Shown here: one piece after another, positions 57,128 to 64,000 of the stretch
How the letters are laid out: each line of letters starts with the position of its first letter
How positions within the stretch are numbered: position 1 is the first letter of the stretch
Source: Porphyromonas sp.
Lineage (GTDB): Bacteria; Bacteroidota; Bacteroidia; Bacteroidales; Porphyromonadaceae
Assembly (NCBI GenBank): GCA_029983505.1
Contig: JASBZK010000004.1
Coordinates: 1 to 64,000, forward strand
Direction: 5' to 3'
DNA: 64,000 bases
The notes under the pieces: model-generated
What the model was told of the DNA's origin: nothing
The model's database searches: none
The model's input: only the letters and a program-made list of their open reading frames with translations
Translations under genes and position numbers: made by a program

Positions 57128-58282
57128 ATGAGAAACTTCGACTTCAAAAACCCCACCAGACTGGTTTTCGGCAAAGATTGCGTCTCCCGCAAGCTCAGAG
57201 ACCTCCTGCCCGACGGCACCCGAAAGATCCTCCTCACCTATGGCGGCGGCAGTGTCCTCAAAAACGGCATCTATGATACCGTGATGGCGAGCCTCGAAGG
57301 CTGCGAAGTCGTCCCCTTCGGCGGCATCGAAGCCAACCCCGATGTCTCTACGCTCGAGAGGGCTATCGCCACGGGACGCGAGAAGGGCATCGATTTCATC
57401 CTCGCAGTGGGGGGCGGCTCCGTCCTTGACGGCTCCAAGCTCATCGCTGCAGCCATCCGGACACCCCGCCTCTCCGCTTGGGAAATCGTCCGTAGCGGGG
57501 TGTATGACGGCTTCGTCCCCATGGGCACGGTGCTCACCGTCCCCGCAACCGGCTCCGAGATGAACCGCGGGGCAGTGATCTCCAATAGAGCCCTTGGCGA
57601 AAAATACGCCTTCTACTCCGAGTACCCCCTCTTCTCGCTCCTTGACCCGACCTATACGTACACCCTCCCGCCCCGGCAGGTAGCGGCAGGCATCGCGGAC
57701 ACCTTCGTCCACATCCTGGAGCAGTACCTCACTTACCCCGGGCAGAGTGGGGTGATGGACCGTATGGCCGAGGGCGTGCTGCTTAATGTCCTCGACTTTG
57801 CCCCGCTCCGTCTGGAGAAAAACGACGACTATGACGTAGCTTCGGAGTATCTGCTCTCAGCCACTATGGGGCTTAACGGCTTCCTCGGTATGGGCGTCGA
57901 GCAGGACTGGGCCACGCACCGCATCGGTCACGAGTTCACCGCCCTCTTAGGCATCACGCACGGCGTCTCCCTCGTAATGATCCTGCCCTCACTGCTTCGC
58001 GTCCTCAAGGCGCATAAGCTCGCCAAGACGGCTCAGCTCGGTCGCCGAGTTTTCGGGCTTCAAGGGACGACGGACGAAGAGCTCTTCGAACCCACCGTGC
58101 AAGCCATAGAGCAATTTATCCATTCCCTCGGTCTGCCCGCGTCGTTGAAAGAAGGCGGCGTGCCCCGCGAGACGGGCGAAGAAGTGGCGCGCCGCTTCAA
58201 AGAGCGTGGTACGATACTCGGAGAGGGCGGCATCTGCACGCCGGACAGAGTCAGGGAAATTATTGAGAAAGCTTACGAATAA
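57128..58282 (+). CDS. Iron-containing alcohol dehydrogenase (YqhD/Bdh-like)
   Basis: A 384-aa Fe-ADH reducing aldehydes or forming butanol/short alcohols with NAD(P)H. The NAD-binding GGGS pattern (LAVGGGSVLDGSK) is present. Metal ligands are in AAGIADTFVHILEQYL and THRIGHEFTALLGITHGVSLVMILPSLL (three His). The N-terminal NPTRLVFGKD is typical. Cytosolic. Metal identity (Fe or Zn) and natural substrate are not readable. It lies alone after array S and before a lipoprotein protease. Confidence 0.9.
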   Translation: MRNFDFKNPTRLVFGKDCVSRKLRDLLPDGTRKILLTYGGGSVLKNGIYDTVMASLEGCEVVPFGGIEANPDVSTLERAIATGREKGIDFILAVGGGSVLDGSKLIAAAIRTPRLSAWEIVRSGVYDGFVPMGTVLTVPATGSEMNRGAVISNRALGEKYAFYSEYPLFSLLDPTYTYTLPPRQVAAGIADTFVHILEQYLTYPGQSGVMDRMAEGVLLNVLDFAPLRLEKNDDYDVASEYLLSATMGLNGFLGMGVEQDWATHRIGHEFTALLGITHGVSLVMILPSLLRVLKAHKLAKTAQLGRRVFGLQGTTDEELFEPTVQAIEQFIHSLGLPASLKEGGVPRETGEEVARRFKERGTILGEGGICTPDRVREIIEKAYE

Positions 58283-58289
58283 TCTCCCG

Positions 58290-59822
58290 ATGACTCCGAC
58301 AAACGCCCTCCGCTGCACGCTCATCACGGCACTTGCTCTCGTCCTCATCTCTTTGATGGCGGGGTGTCTGCCCACCACATCGTTTGACGAACTGAAGGCG
58401 GACCAAACGGACTTCTTCGCCTCCTCAAGCGGAGACACGCTCAAAGTGGTCGTCTCCTCCAATGAGGCATGGGAGGCGAAATCGGCAGAGGATTGGCTCC
58501 ACCCGAATGCCGTGAGGGGAGCCGCGAACGGTCAGATCCGTATGACGGTGAAAGTGGACCCCAATTTCGGCAAAGCAGAGCGTAAGGGAGCGGTCCAAAT
58601 AACGGCCGGAGCACAAAGCGTGACGCTGAACGTCACGCAGGGGTTCGGCAACGTAGACATTTCCAACCAGCAGTACGACCTCAAAGTCATCTTTCACGTC
58701 CTCTACAACGCCGACAACGAGAAGCGCCTCCAAGAAAAGAACAGCCCCACGGACGACCTCGACGACTATTATCCCATCAATTCGACCCAGCTTCAGGGCA
58801 TCCTCGATCAGGTCAACGACATCTACAAGGGTTGGCCCGTGGAGCCGAGCGGGTGGGGCAGGGATCCCAGATACTATGAGGATGGTCCCAGACCTTTCAC
58901 GAACCTCAATCTCCGCTTCTCCCTTGCCACGCAGGATCCGGAGGGCAAACAGCTGACGCCCGCGGGCATCATCCGGCACGAAATCACGGATAAGGATCTG
59001 GCGATCGAGACGGTTATGGGCGACAAACCCGGCGGCACGTACTACGAGATGGGTTTCCCCATCAATAGGTACATCAACGTCTACATTTTCCCTTTCCGTC
59101 CGGACGGTGATCCGAACCTGATGACTCTCGGCGTGGCGCATCTGCCGCACGCACCCGCTTTTCACCCCATTGAGGGACTGGCCGTGTACGATAAGAAGGT
59201 GGACAAGTTCCCGAATTACAACCACTGCGTGGTCATCAACTCAAAGATTTTCGAGCCGCTCCAGCAGCGCAACTTGCCTCAGGGTAAGGACACTCCCTAC
59301 AAGACCATCGCGCACGAACTCGGACACGTCGTGGGTCTGATGCACGTCTTTGGTGAGGAGATGAAAGACCAAGGTCTGGTGATGGCTAACAGTTGCATCG
59401 ACTCCGACCACGTGGAAGACACGGGCAGCTACAACAGAGTGGCCTACCAAACCGAGTTCTCCAACGCCGTGGCGACCAATAACAATACCATCGACCTCAA
59501 TAACAGCGAGCTGATGCGTACCCTCAGAAGCCGGTACGACTGCGAAAAGCAGAAGAAGTACCTCTCCACCAATGTGATGGACTATGACTGGACGTATGGC
59601 GACCGTTTTACGAAAGGGCAGTACGACCGTGCGCGGGATGTGCTGTACTACAGCCTCGACGTCCCGGGATTCAAGATAGAGAATCCGACACTGACGAAGT
59701 CGGGCGGAATCCCCGATGCGGAACCGCGCATCGTGAGGTGTACCGCCCTTCTCGGGTCAGGAGCCGGCATAGGTCTCGGGGTGCTTCTGCCCGAATGGCG
59801 GGGGACGGCACACCCGGAGTAA
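58290..59822 (+). CDS. Zinc metalloprotease lipoprotein with BACON-like domain
   Basis: A 510-aa lipoprotein (lipobox LMAGC, Cys about residue 23). The N-terminal half has a BACON-type immunoglobulin fold (SSSGDTLKVVVSSNEAWEAKSAEDWLHP), often linked to glycan or mucin binding. The catalytic domain carries HELGHVVGLMHVFGEE (about residue 342) and the metzincin-like NVMDYDWTYG. It resembles the BF0631-type zinc metalloproteinase lipoproteins of Bacteroides. ATG 58290 was chosen to give the lipobox. It starts 7 bp after the dehydrogenase stop. Confidence 0.87.
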   Translation: MTPTNALRCTLITALALVLISLMAGCLPTTSFDELKADQTDFFASSSGDTLKVVVSSNEAWEAKSAEDWLHPNAVRGAANGQIRMTVKVDPNFGKAERKGAVQITAGAQSVTLNVTQGFGNVDISNQQYDLKVIFHVLYNADNEKRLQEKNSPTDDLDDYYPINSTQLQGILDQVNDIYKGWPVEPSGWGRDPRYYEDGPRPFTNLNLRFSLATQDPEGKQLTPAGIIRHEITDKDLAIETVMGDKPGGTYYEMGFPINRYINVYIFPFRPDGDPNLMTLGVAHLPHAPAFHPIEGLAVYDKKVDKFPNYNHCVVINSKIFEPLQQRNLPQGKDTPYKTIAHELGHVVGLMHVFGEEMKDQGLVMANSCIDSDHVEDTGSYNRVAYQTEFSNAVATNNNTIDLNNSELMRTLRSRYDCEKQKKYLSTNVMDYDWTYGDRFTKGQYDRARDVLYYSLDVPGFKIENPTLTKSGGIPDAEPRIVRCTALLGSGAGIGLGVLLPEWRGTAHPE

Positions 59823-59828
59823 AAAATA

Positions 59829-59907
59829 GCACGTACCGGGAGCAACTTCCCGGTACGTGTCTCGCGACAAAAAGATACAGACCGACGCGGACGCGCAGGT
59901 ACGTACC
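59829..59907. repeat. Four-unit 23-bp array T
   Basis: Units start at 59829 (AGCACGTACC), 59853 (GGTACGTGTC), 59875 (GATACAGACC) and 59898 (GGTACGTACC), with spacing 24, 22, 23. It begins 6 bp after the metalloprotease stop. Confidence 0.86.
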
Positions 59908-59949
59908 CCAAATAGTGCTTCCATCGCTGCACGCTAACTGCTGAACGAA

Positions 59950-61635
59950 ATGCGTTTTTCCAGATTCCGCCGATATTTGGCGGCAAAAAAATACCTCTAC
60001 CTCCTCCTCTTCGCCGTGGCGTTGGGCAGCGCCTATCCCTTGGTCGCGGACTTTTATACCAAGGGCGAGCCCCGCGAAGCCATCGTGGCACAGGCGATGA
60101 TGGCAGATGGGGAATACATCCTCCCAAGGGTCTATGCGGACGAAATAGCCTATAAGCCTCCGATGTTTCATTGGCTCGAAGTCCTCTCCACCGTCTTCAC
60201 GGATGGTGAGGTTACGCCGCTCAGTGCCCGGTTGCCGTCTGCTGTCGCGCTCTTCGCCCTTGCCGCGGGGCTCTTCCTCTTTGTCTCGCAACGAAGACCG
60301 ATCTCGCTCGCACTTATGGCGGCGCTCATTTTTCTGACGGCGCTCGACCCGCACCGGTTCGGAATTATGGCGCGGGTGGATATGGTGCTGACGGCATTTA
60401 TGGTCTGGGCACTCTTCAGCCTTTACGCCTGGGATGAGAAACGGGGACGGAGGGGTATCCCGTGGGGGGCGGTACTACTGATGAGCGGTGCCTTCTTGAC
60501 GAAAGGTCCCGTGGGAACGGTTCTGCCGCTCTTGATTTTCTTTGTGTATGCCTGCCTGAGGAGGTACCCCTTTGGGGACACGCTCCTCAGGGTACTCGTC
60601 ATCGGCGTGCTCTCTGCCGTGCTGCCTGCCGTGTGGTATTTCTTGGCGTGGCAAAAGGGTGGGGACGCGTTTCTCGATCTCGTGTGGAACGAAAATATAG
60701 TGCGGTTCCTCGGCCTTGGGGACGATATGCTCTTTTATCCCTTGGGTCATGAGAGCGAGTTTTACAAACCGATCATCTATTTTATCCTCGGTCTTTTCCC
60801 TTGGATTTTTCTTCCCCTTTTCTTCAGGTGGACAAAAGCAAGCCTTGCCTCCTCTTTCCGCAGTCCTCTTCATCTCTTTGCGTGGACGGCGGCCGTGGTT
60901 ACGCTGGTGTTCTATATGATACCGATGAGTAAGAGCAGTTCTTATCTCCTGCCGATGTTCCCGTTTGCGGCACTGGGCTTGGCGGAAGGTCTCTTCCTGT
61001 TGGTCAAAAAAGAAGAGCCCGGACTGATCCGCTTTGCGGTCTTGATGAGCGTCCTCTCCGGCATCGTGCTTGCGGGGATGGTCGCACTCCAGGCAGGGTT
61101 TGACCCGACCCCGTGGGCGGGATCCGGTGCAGAGGTCTTTGCGGAGGGCATCAGAGGACACTTGGGGCTTTCCCTCTTTGGCGAGCTCCTCATCCTCGTC
61201 GGCATCCTTACCGTCGTTTACCAGGTGATGCGGAGAAATTACCACAAGCTCGCTTTCGCGACCGTATTCCTTGCCTTTATCATCCACTTTAATGTCGACG
61301 TGCCGGCGATGACGCACTTTAAGGACGTGAACTCTGCGCGTCCTTTCGCCCTGTCGGTCAAAGAAGAGATCGGCTCGGAGCCGCTCTACGTCATCAGCGA
61401 CCTCAATGGCGGGTACTACAACCTCTACGGGCTGGCTTTTTATACCGATAAGCGTCCGCTCGAATTTCGATCCGCCAATCCCGCTGAAGGCTACTTGGCG
61501 GTCTGGGAGAAAGACTACGGGCGTCTGAAAGCGGATTATCTCGGCGGCTACGAGACCGAGATCGTCGCCAAGGACGAAAAATCGATCAAAGAAGGCGGCG
61601 TGGCTCTGCTCGTGCACTTCAGAAGGGGACACTAA
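59950..61635 (+). CDS. ArnT-like GT83 glycosyltransferase
   Basis: A 561-aa integral membrane transferase with about 12 hydrophobic segments. The N-terminal catalytic loop has the pair of acidic residues in YTKGEPREAIVAQAMMADGEYILP and YKPPMFHWLEVLS, as in ArnT (PMT-like fold). It uses undecaprenyl-linked donors on the periplasmic face to modify lipid A or another glycan. No sugar-donor synthesis genes lie nearby, so the sugar is unknown. It precedes the GH51-like lipoprotein by 12 bp, which suggests co-transcription. Confidence 0.9.
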   Translation: MRFSRFRRYLAAKKYLYLLLFAVALGSAYPLVADFYTKGEPREAIVAQAMMADGEYILPRVYADEIAYKPPMFHWLEVLSTVFTDGEVTPLSARLPSAVALFALAAGLFLFVSQRRPISLALMAALIFLTALDPHRFGIMARVDMVLTAFMVWALFSLYAWDEKRGRRGIPWGAVLLMSGAFLTKGPVGTVLPLLIFFVYACLRRYPFGDTLLRVLVIGVLSAVLPAVWYFLAWQKGGDAFLDLVWNENIVRFLGLGDDMLFYPLGHESEFYKPIIYFILGLFPWIFLPLFFRWTKASLASSFRSPLHLFAWTAAVVTLVFYMIPMSKSSSYLLPMFPFAALGLAEGLFLLVKKEEPGLIRFAVLMSVLSGIVLAGMVALQAGFDPTPWAGSGAEVFAEGIRGHLGLSLFGELLILVGILTVVYQVMRRNYHKLAFATVFLAFIIHFNVDVPAMTHFKDVNSARPFALSVKEEIGSEPLYVISDLNGGYYNLYGLAFYTDKRPLEFRSANPAEGYLAVWEKDYGRLKADYLGGYETEIVAKDEKSIKEGGVALLVHFRRGH

Positions 61636-61647
61636 GAAGAGGGGTAA

Positions 61648-63594
61648 ATGTCGCGCAACAGTCTTCGTGGACCGGCTGCCGTGCTCGCGGTGCTGCTGAT
61701 GGGACTTGTCGGGTGTGTCCGCTCGAATCCCGCAGTGGGCGTACTCGAGATCAACCGCGACCTCCCCATCGTCTCGAGCGGCGTCTTGCGCTTGGGCGTG
61801 ACACTCAATCCCGGCACCACGACGGGACGCGACCTCTTGGGTGGAAACCTTCTCGTCAACGGCTCTTTTGACCTCGCGCCACGTCTGGCGGTCTCCCTCC
61901 ACGTGGAGGCAGACTCGACGGTGACTACACCCAACGGCTACCGGCAGTTTTATCCTCTTCCGGAAATGGCTTACGGCTGGAAGTTTTCCGACCCCCGTAA
62001 GACGGCAGTTTTGCACGAGACGGGGAAGGAGGAAGCGGACGGCTCTTTTTTTCTACACACTACAGGTCTGGAAGGCGACACCGTGCGGGTGCTTTACAGC
62101 CTCCGCCCCATAGCGTCGAAGAGGGGTGCACGGTATCTCTTTAGAGCAAAGCTGAGGGGGAAAAAAGGTCGGATGACGGCCGAATTCGTTCGCGACTCCA
62201 TAGGCGGGAAGCGTCTCAGTAACCGTGTCTCCTTCAGCCCCGGGGCAGACTGGAGAGAAGTGACCGGAGGGCTCTCCGTAGAGGAAGCTTCGGAGCGGGC
62301 TTTTCTCCAATTCTCGTTCGAGAGTCGGGTCGAAGAGACTTCGGATTCCCTTCTCCCCAAGGCGGTCGTCAGAAATCGGACGGGCTCGGCTTTTGTCGAC
62401 GTCGATGACGCGAGGCTGAGCGTGCCCGGGCGGAGCGGTCTGGACAGTCTCGTCGCCGGACTTTCGCCCTACTACCTGCGCTACCCCGACGGCCTCACTT
62501 CGGGCGGATTTTACCCCGGCACTTATCCCCTCCACGACACTCCGGAGAACGAGCGGAAGTCCATCTGGACCGGTACGGGATACGAGTACACGGGCGATTT
62601 CGGGCTTAGCGACTTCTTGAAGCTGGCCAGGGCAAGCGGCGCACAGCCTGTCTTATTGGAAAATGCGGGAATTACGAACGCCGGAGCCGGCAGACGCTAT
62701 GAGGATGTCGCACTCGTGCCGAACCGGGTGAAGTACCTTGAGCAAGTCTTGAAGCGCGCAGGGACGGACTCGCTCCTCCTCCAGATAGGGTACGATATGC
62801 CCTCCCGAGATTATCCGAAGAGGTTCCGGGATATGGCCTCGCAGTTTGAGAAAGATACCGTAAAGCCGTTTCTGCTCTCGGGCGGTCTCATCGTCCCTCC
62901 CGATGGCTCGGAGTACAGCGACTACGTCGCGGATTACGCCCTGCCACCGCTCTCTTCGCCTTCTTTCATGGACTACCTCCCTCCCCGGATGCGGACCTCT
63001 TTTTCGCAGCCGCAGCCTATTATGCTCGGAGAAGTGCACTTCGCGAAGAGTGGGACGACCCGTAGGTTCCTCCCCGCTTTCCTGCTCCGCGCCGCTTTCC
63101 TCATAGAGGCCGAGAAGCACGCCGATGCCCTCAAAGGGCTCTCCCTCTATCCGTTCCTGTCGGAGGATAAGCGTGAGATGCCCCTCGTCCTTGTACGGGG
63201 CGGGGACTATCTGCCCACCGCACTGTACCTCTTTTGTAAGGCGTTCAAGGCGAATAGGGGCGCCAAAGTCCGAAGCCTTGACCACACGGCTCTCCTGAAA
63301 GACGGCGTCTACTCTTCGCTCACTTCCGACGATGAGGAAGCAAACTTTTACCTCAAAGCAGCCAACACCACACGCCATCCCCTGACCTACAACCTCAAGG
63401 TACTCGCCACCAACCGTGACCCGTTTGGTGAGATAGAAGTCACGAGGTTCAAGCCCGTGGGGATATCCACCGACGGCATCCCGGATCCCTACATCGATTA
63501 CACGGTGAGTCGGGAGCGCATTTCCCTGTCCTTTAATCAAAAGACCCAAATAACCATCGGCGCATACGAAGCCGTACTCTTACATTTCAAGTAA
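61648..63594 (+). CDS. GH51-like lipoprotein, probably catalytically altered
   Basis: A 648-aa lipoprotein (lipobox LMGLVGC, Cys about residue 23). It has an N-terminal CBM-like jelly roll and a TIM-barrel region resembling GH51 arabinofuranosidases: YLRYPDGLTSGGFYPG (compare RFPGG), QPVLLENAG, LLLQIGYDMPSRDYPKRF (compare IGNE) and MLGEVHFAKSG (compare GEY). The acid/base Asn-Glu appears as Tyr-Asp, while the probable nucleophile Glu in MLGE is kept. This could be a non-catalytic sugar-binding protein or a divergent enzyme. Family placement is inference from motif order. Confidence 0.7.
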   Translation: MSRNSLRGPAAVLAVLLMGLVGCVRSNPAVGVLEINRDLPIVSSGVLRLGVTLNPGTTTGRDLLGGNLLVNGSFDLAPRLAVSLHVEADSTVTTPNGYRQFYPLPEMAYGWKFSDPRKTAVLHETGKEEADGSFFLHTTGLEGDTVRVLYSLRPIASKRGARYLFRAKLRGKKGRMTAEFVRDSIGGKRLSNRVSFSPGADWREVTGGLSVEEASERAFLQFSFESRVEETSDSLLPKAVVRNRTGSAFVDVDDARLSVPGRSGLDSLVAGLSPYYLRYPDGLTSGGFYPGTYPLHDTPENERKSIWTGTGYEYTGDFGLSDFLKLARASGAQPVLLENAGITNAGAGRRYEDVALVPNRVKYLEQVLKRAGTDSLLLQIGYDMPSRDYPKRFRDMASQFEKDTVKPFLLSGGLIVPPDGSEYSDYVADYALPPLSSPSFMDYLPPRMRTSFSQPQPIMLGEVHFAKSGTTRRFLPAFLLRAAFLIEAEKHADALKGLSLYPFLSEDKREMPLVLVRGGDYLPTALYLFCKAFKANRGAKVRSLDHTALLKDGVYSSLTSDDEEANFYLKAANTTRHPLTYNLKVLATNRDPFGEIEVTRFKPVGISTDGIPDPYIDYTVSRERISLSFNQKTQITIGAYEAVLLHFK

Positions 63595-63600
63595 AACCGT

Positions 63601-64000
63601 ATGAAAAACTCCACCCCCCTGCTGCCTGTGCGCGATTTCCGGACGCTATCGGCTTTCGCGCTCGTGGTACTCTGTTTCTCCCTATGGGGCTTTGCGAACG
63701 ACGTCACGAATCCGATGGTCAAAGCCTTTGGCCGGATATACGGTCTCTCAAATGTCCGCAGTAGTCTGGTGCAGATGGCATTCTACGGAGGATATTTCGT
63801 GATGGCTCTGCCCGCGGCGCTCCTCAATCGTCGTGCCGGATACCGCGCCGGCATCCTCATCGGTCTTGCGCTCTTCTCGGTCGGCAATCTGCTTTTCTAC
63901 CCGGGCGTCAAAGTAGGAGACTACGCCACGTTCCTCTTGGCCTATTTCGTTATGACGTGCGGGCTGTCCTTCCTCGAGACAAGTGCCAATCCGCTTGTCC
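63601..64000 (+). CDS. Sugar MFS transporter, FucP type, cut by window end
   Basis: The first 133 residues of an MFS permease. It starts 6 bp after the GH51-like stop, so is probably in the same transcript. The first TM helices show FucP/GluP-like features: LWGFANDVTNPMVKAFGRIYGLS, FYGGYFVMALPAALLNRRAGYRAGI and the family motif LETSANPLV. FucP imports L-fucose with H+; related proteins carry glucose or galactose, so the sugar is only suggested. Confidence 0.85.
   Translation, partial: MKNSTPLLPVRDFRTLSAFALVVLCFSLWGFANDVTNPMVKAFGRIYGLSNVRSSLVQMAFYGGYFVMALPAALLNRRAGYRAGILIGLALFSVGNLLFYPGVKVGDYATFLLAYFVMTCGLSFLETSANPLV

Noticed and set aside
5342..59907. The four-unit arrays as CRISPR
   Set aside because: The parts between units are only 12-14 bp, alike from array to array, and units vary. 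There is no leader or Cas gene, and count is fixed at four.

Overview
The window looks like a chromosome segment of a Bacteroidota bacterium, most likely Porphyromonas or a close relative. The -7 promoter motif TAnnTTTG recurs, and two sites also show a -33 TTTG 19 bp upstream. Shine-Dalgarno sites are not obvious. Order-specific families appear (a DUF6242-like lipoprotein, DUF3256, DUF4270, DUF3109, DUF5117/5118 metalloprotease, TonB receptor with carboxypeptidase-like domain). The order lipoprotein-uppS-bamA-ompH-ompH is the one I know from Porphyromonas and Bacteroides. The DNA is clearly GC-rich except for one AT-rich restriction-modification island at about 50.7-53.7 kb.

Layout: 1-45 tRNA-Thr 3' part; 0.3-6.6 kb envelope biogenesis (lipoprotein, uppS, bamA, two Skp-like chaperones); 6.8-16.2 kb zinc exporter, pepD, a nuclease-like lipoprotein, a tricorn-type protease, Nif3 and a zinc-ribbon protein; 16.3-21.1 kb GH20 hexosaminidase and a large metalloprotease; 21.2-31.3 kb (mostly minus) msrA, fluC, three small membrane or envelope proteins, GH123, a coiled-coil protein, DUF3256, PDZ protein, rmlC and DUF4270; 31.4-38.3 kb short glgA, smpB, waaA, gltX, obg, adk, hpt; 38.4-43.0 kb tRNA-Pro, glycosyltransferase, small barrel protein, sulfatase, creatininase-family protein; 43.2-47.5 kb rpsF-rpsR-rplI-rplY, DUF3109, pth, S4 protein; 47.7-50.3 kb TonB receptor; 50.7-53.6 kb a Vsr-Dcm fusion plus HpaII-type restriction enzyme; 53.8-64 kb valS, orphan protein, Fe-alcohol dehydrogenase, metalloprotease lipoprotein, ArnT-like transferase, a degenerate GH51-like lipoprotein and the start of a fucP-type transporter.

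Functional picture: mostly housekeeping, outer-membrane and LPS assembly (BamA, Skp, WaaA, ArnT-like, RmlC), together with exported enzymes suited to host glycans and proteins (GH20, GH123, serine-type sulfatase, several proteases, PepD, FucP-like importer). This fits an asaccharolytic or mucosal lifestyle.

The most striking signal is not a gene. Twenty intergenic arrays share one architecture: four 10-bp quasi-palindromes (type sequence GGTACGTACC, commonly GGTCTGTACC or GATACAGACC) at a 22-24 bp pitch, spanning about 80 bp, separated by A/T-rich linkers that are themselves often quasi-palindromic. In all 20 the array fits four positions; in two of them one internal unit is decayed. They occur about every 3 kb between transcription units. 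The 23-bp pitch recalls the BrickBuilt minisatellite/MITE described in P. gingivalis, but the uniform count of four and the density look different.
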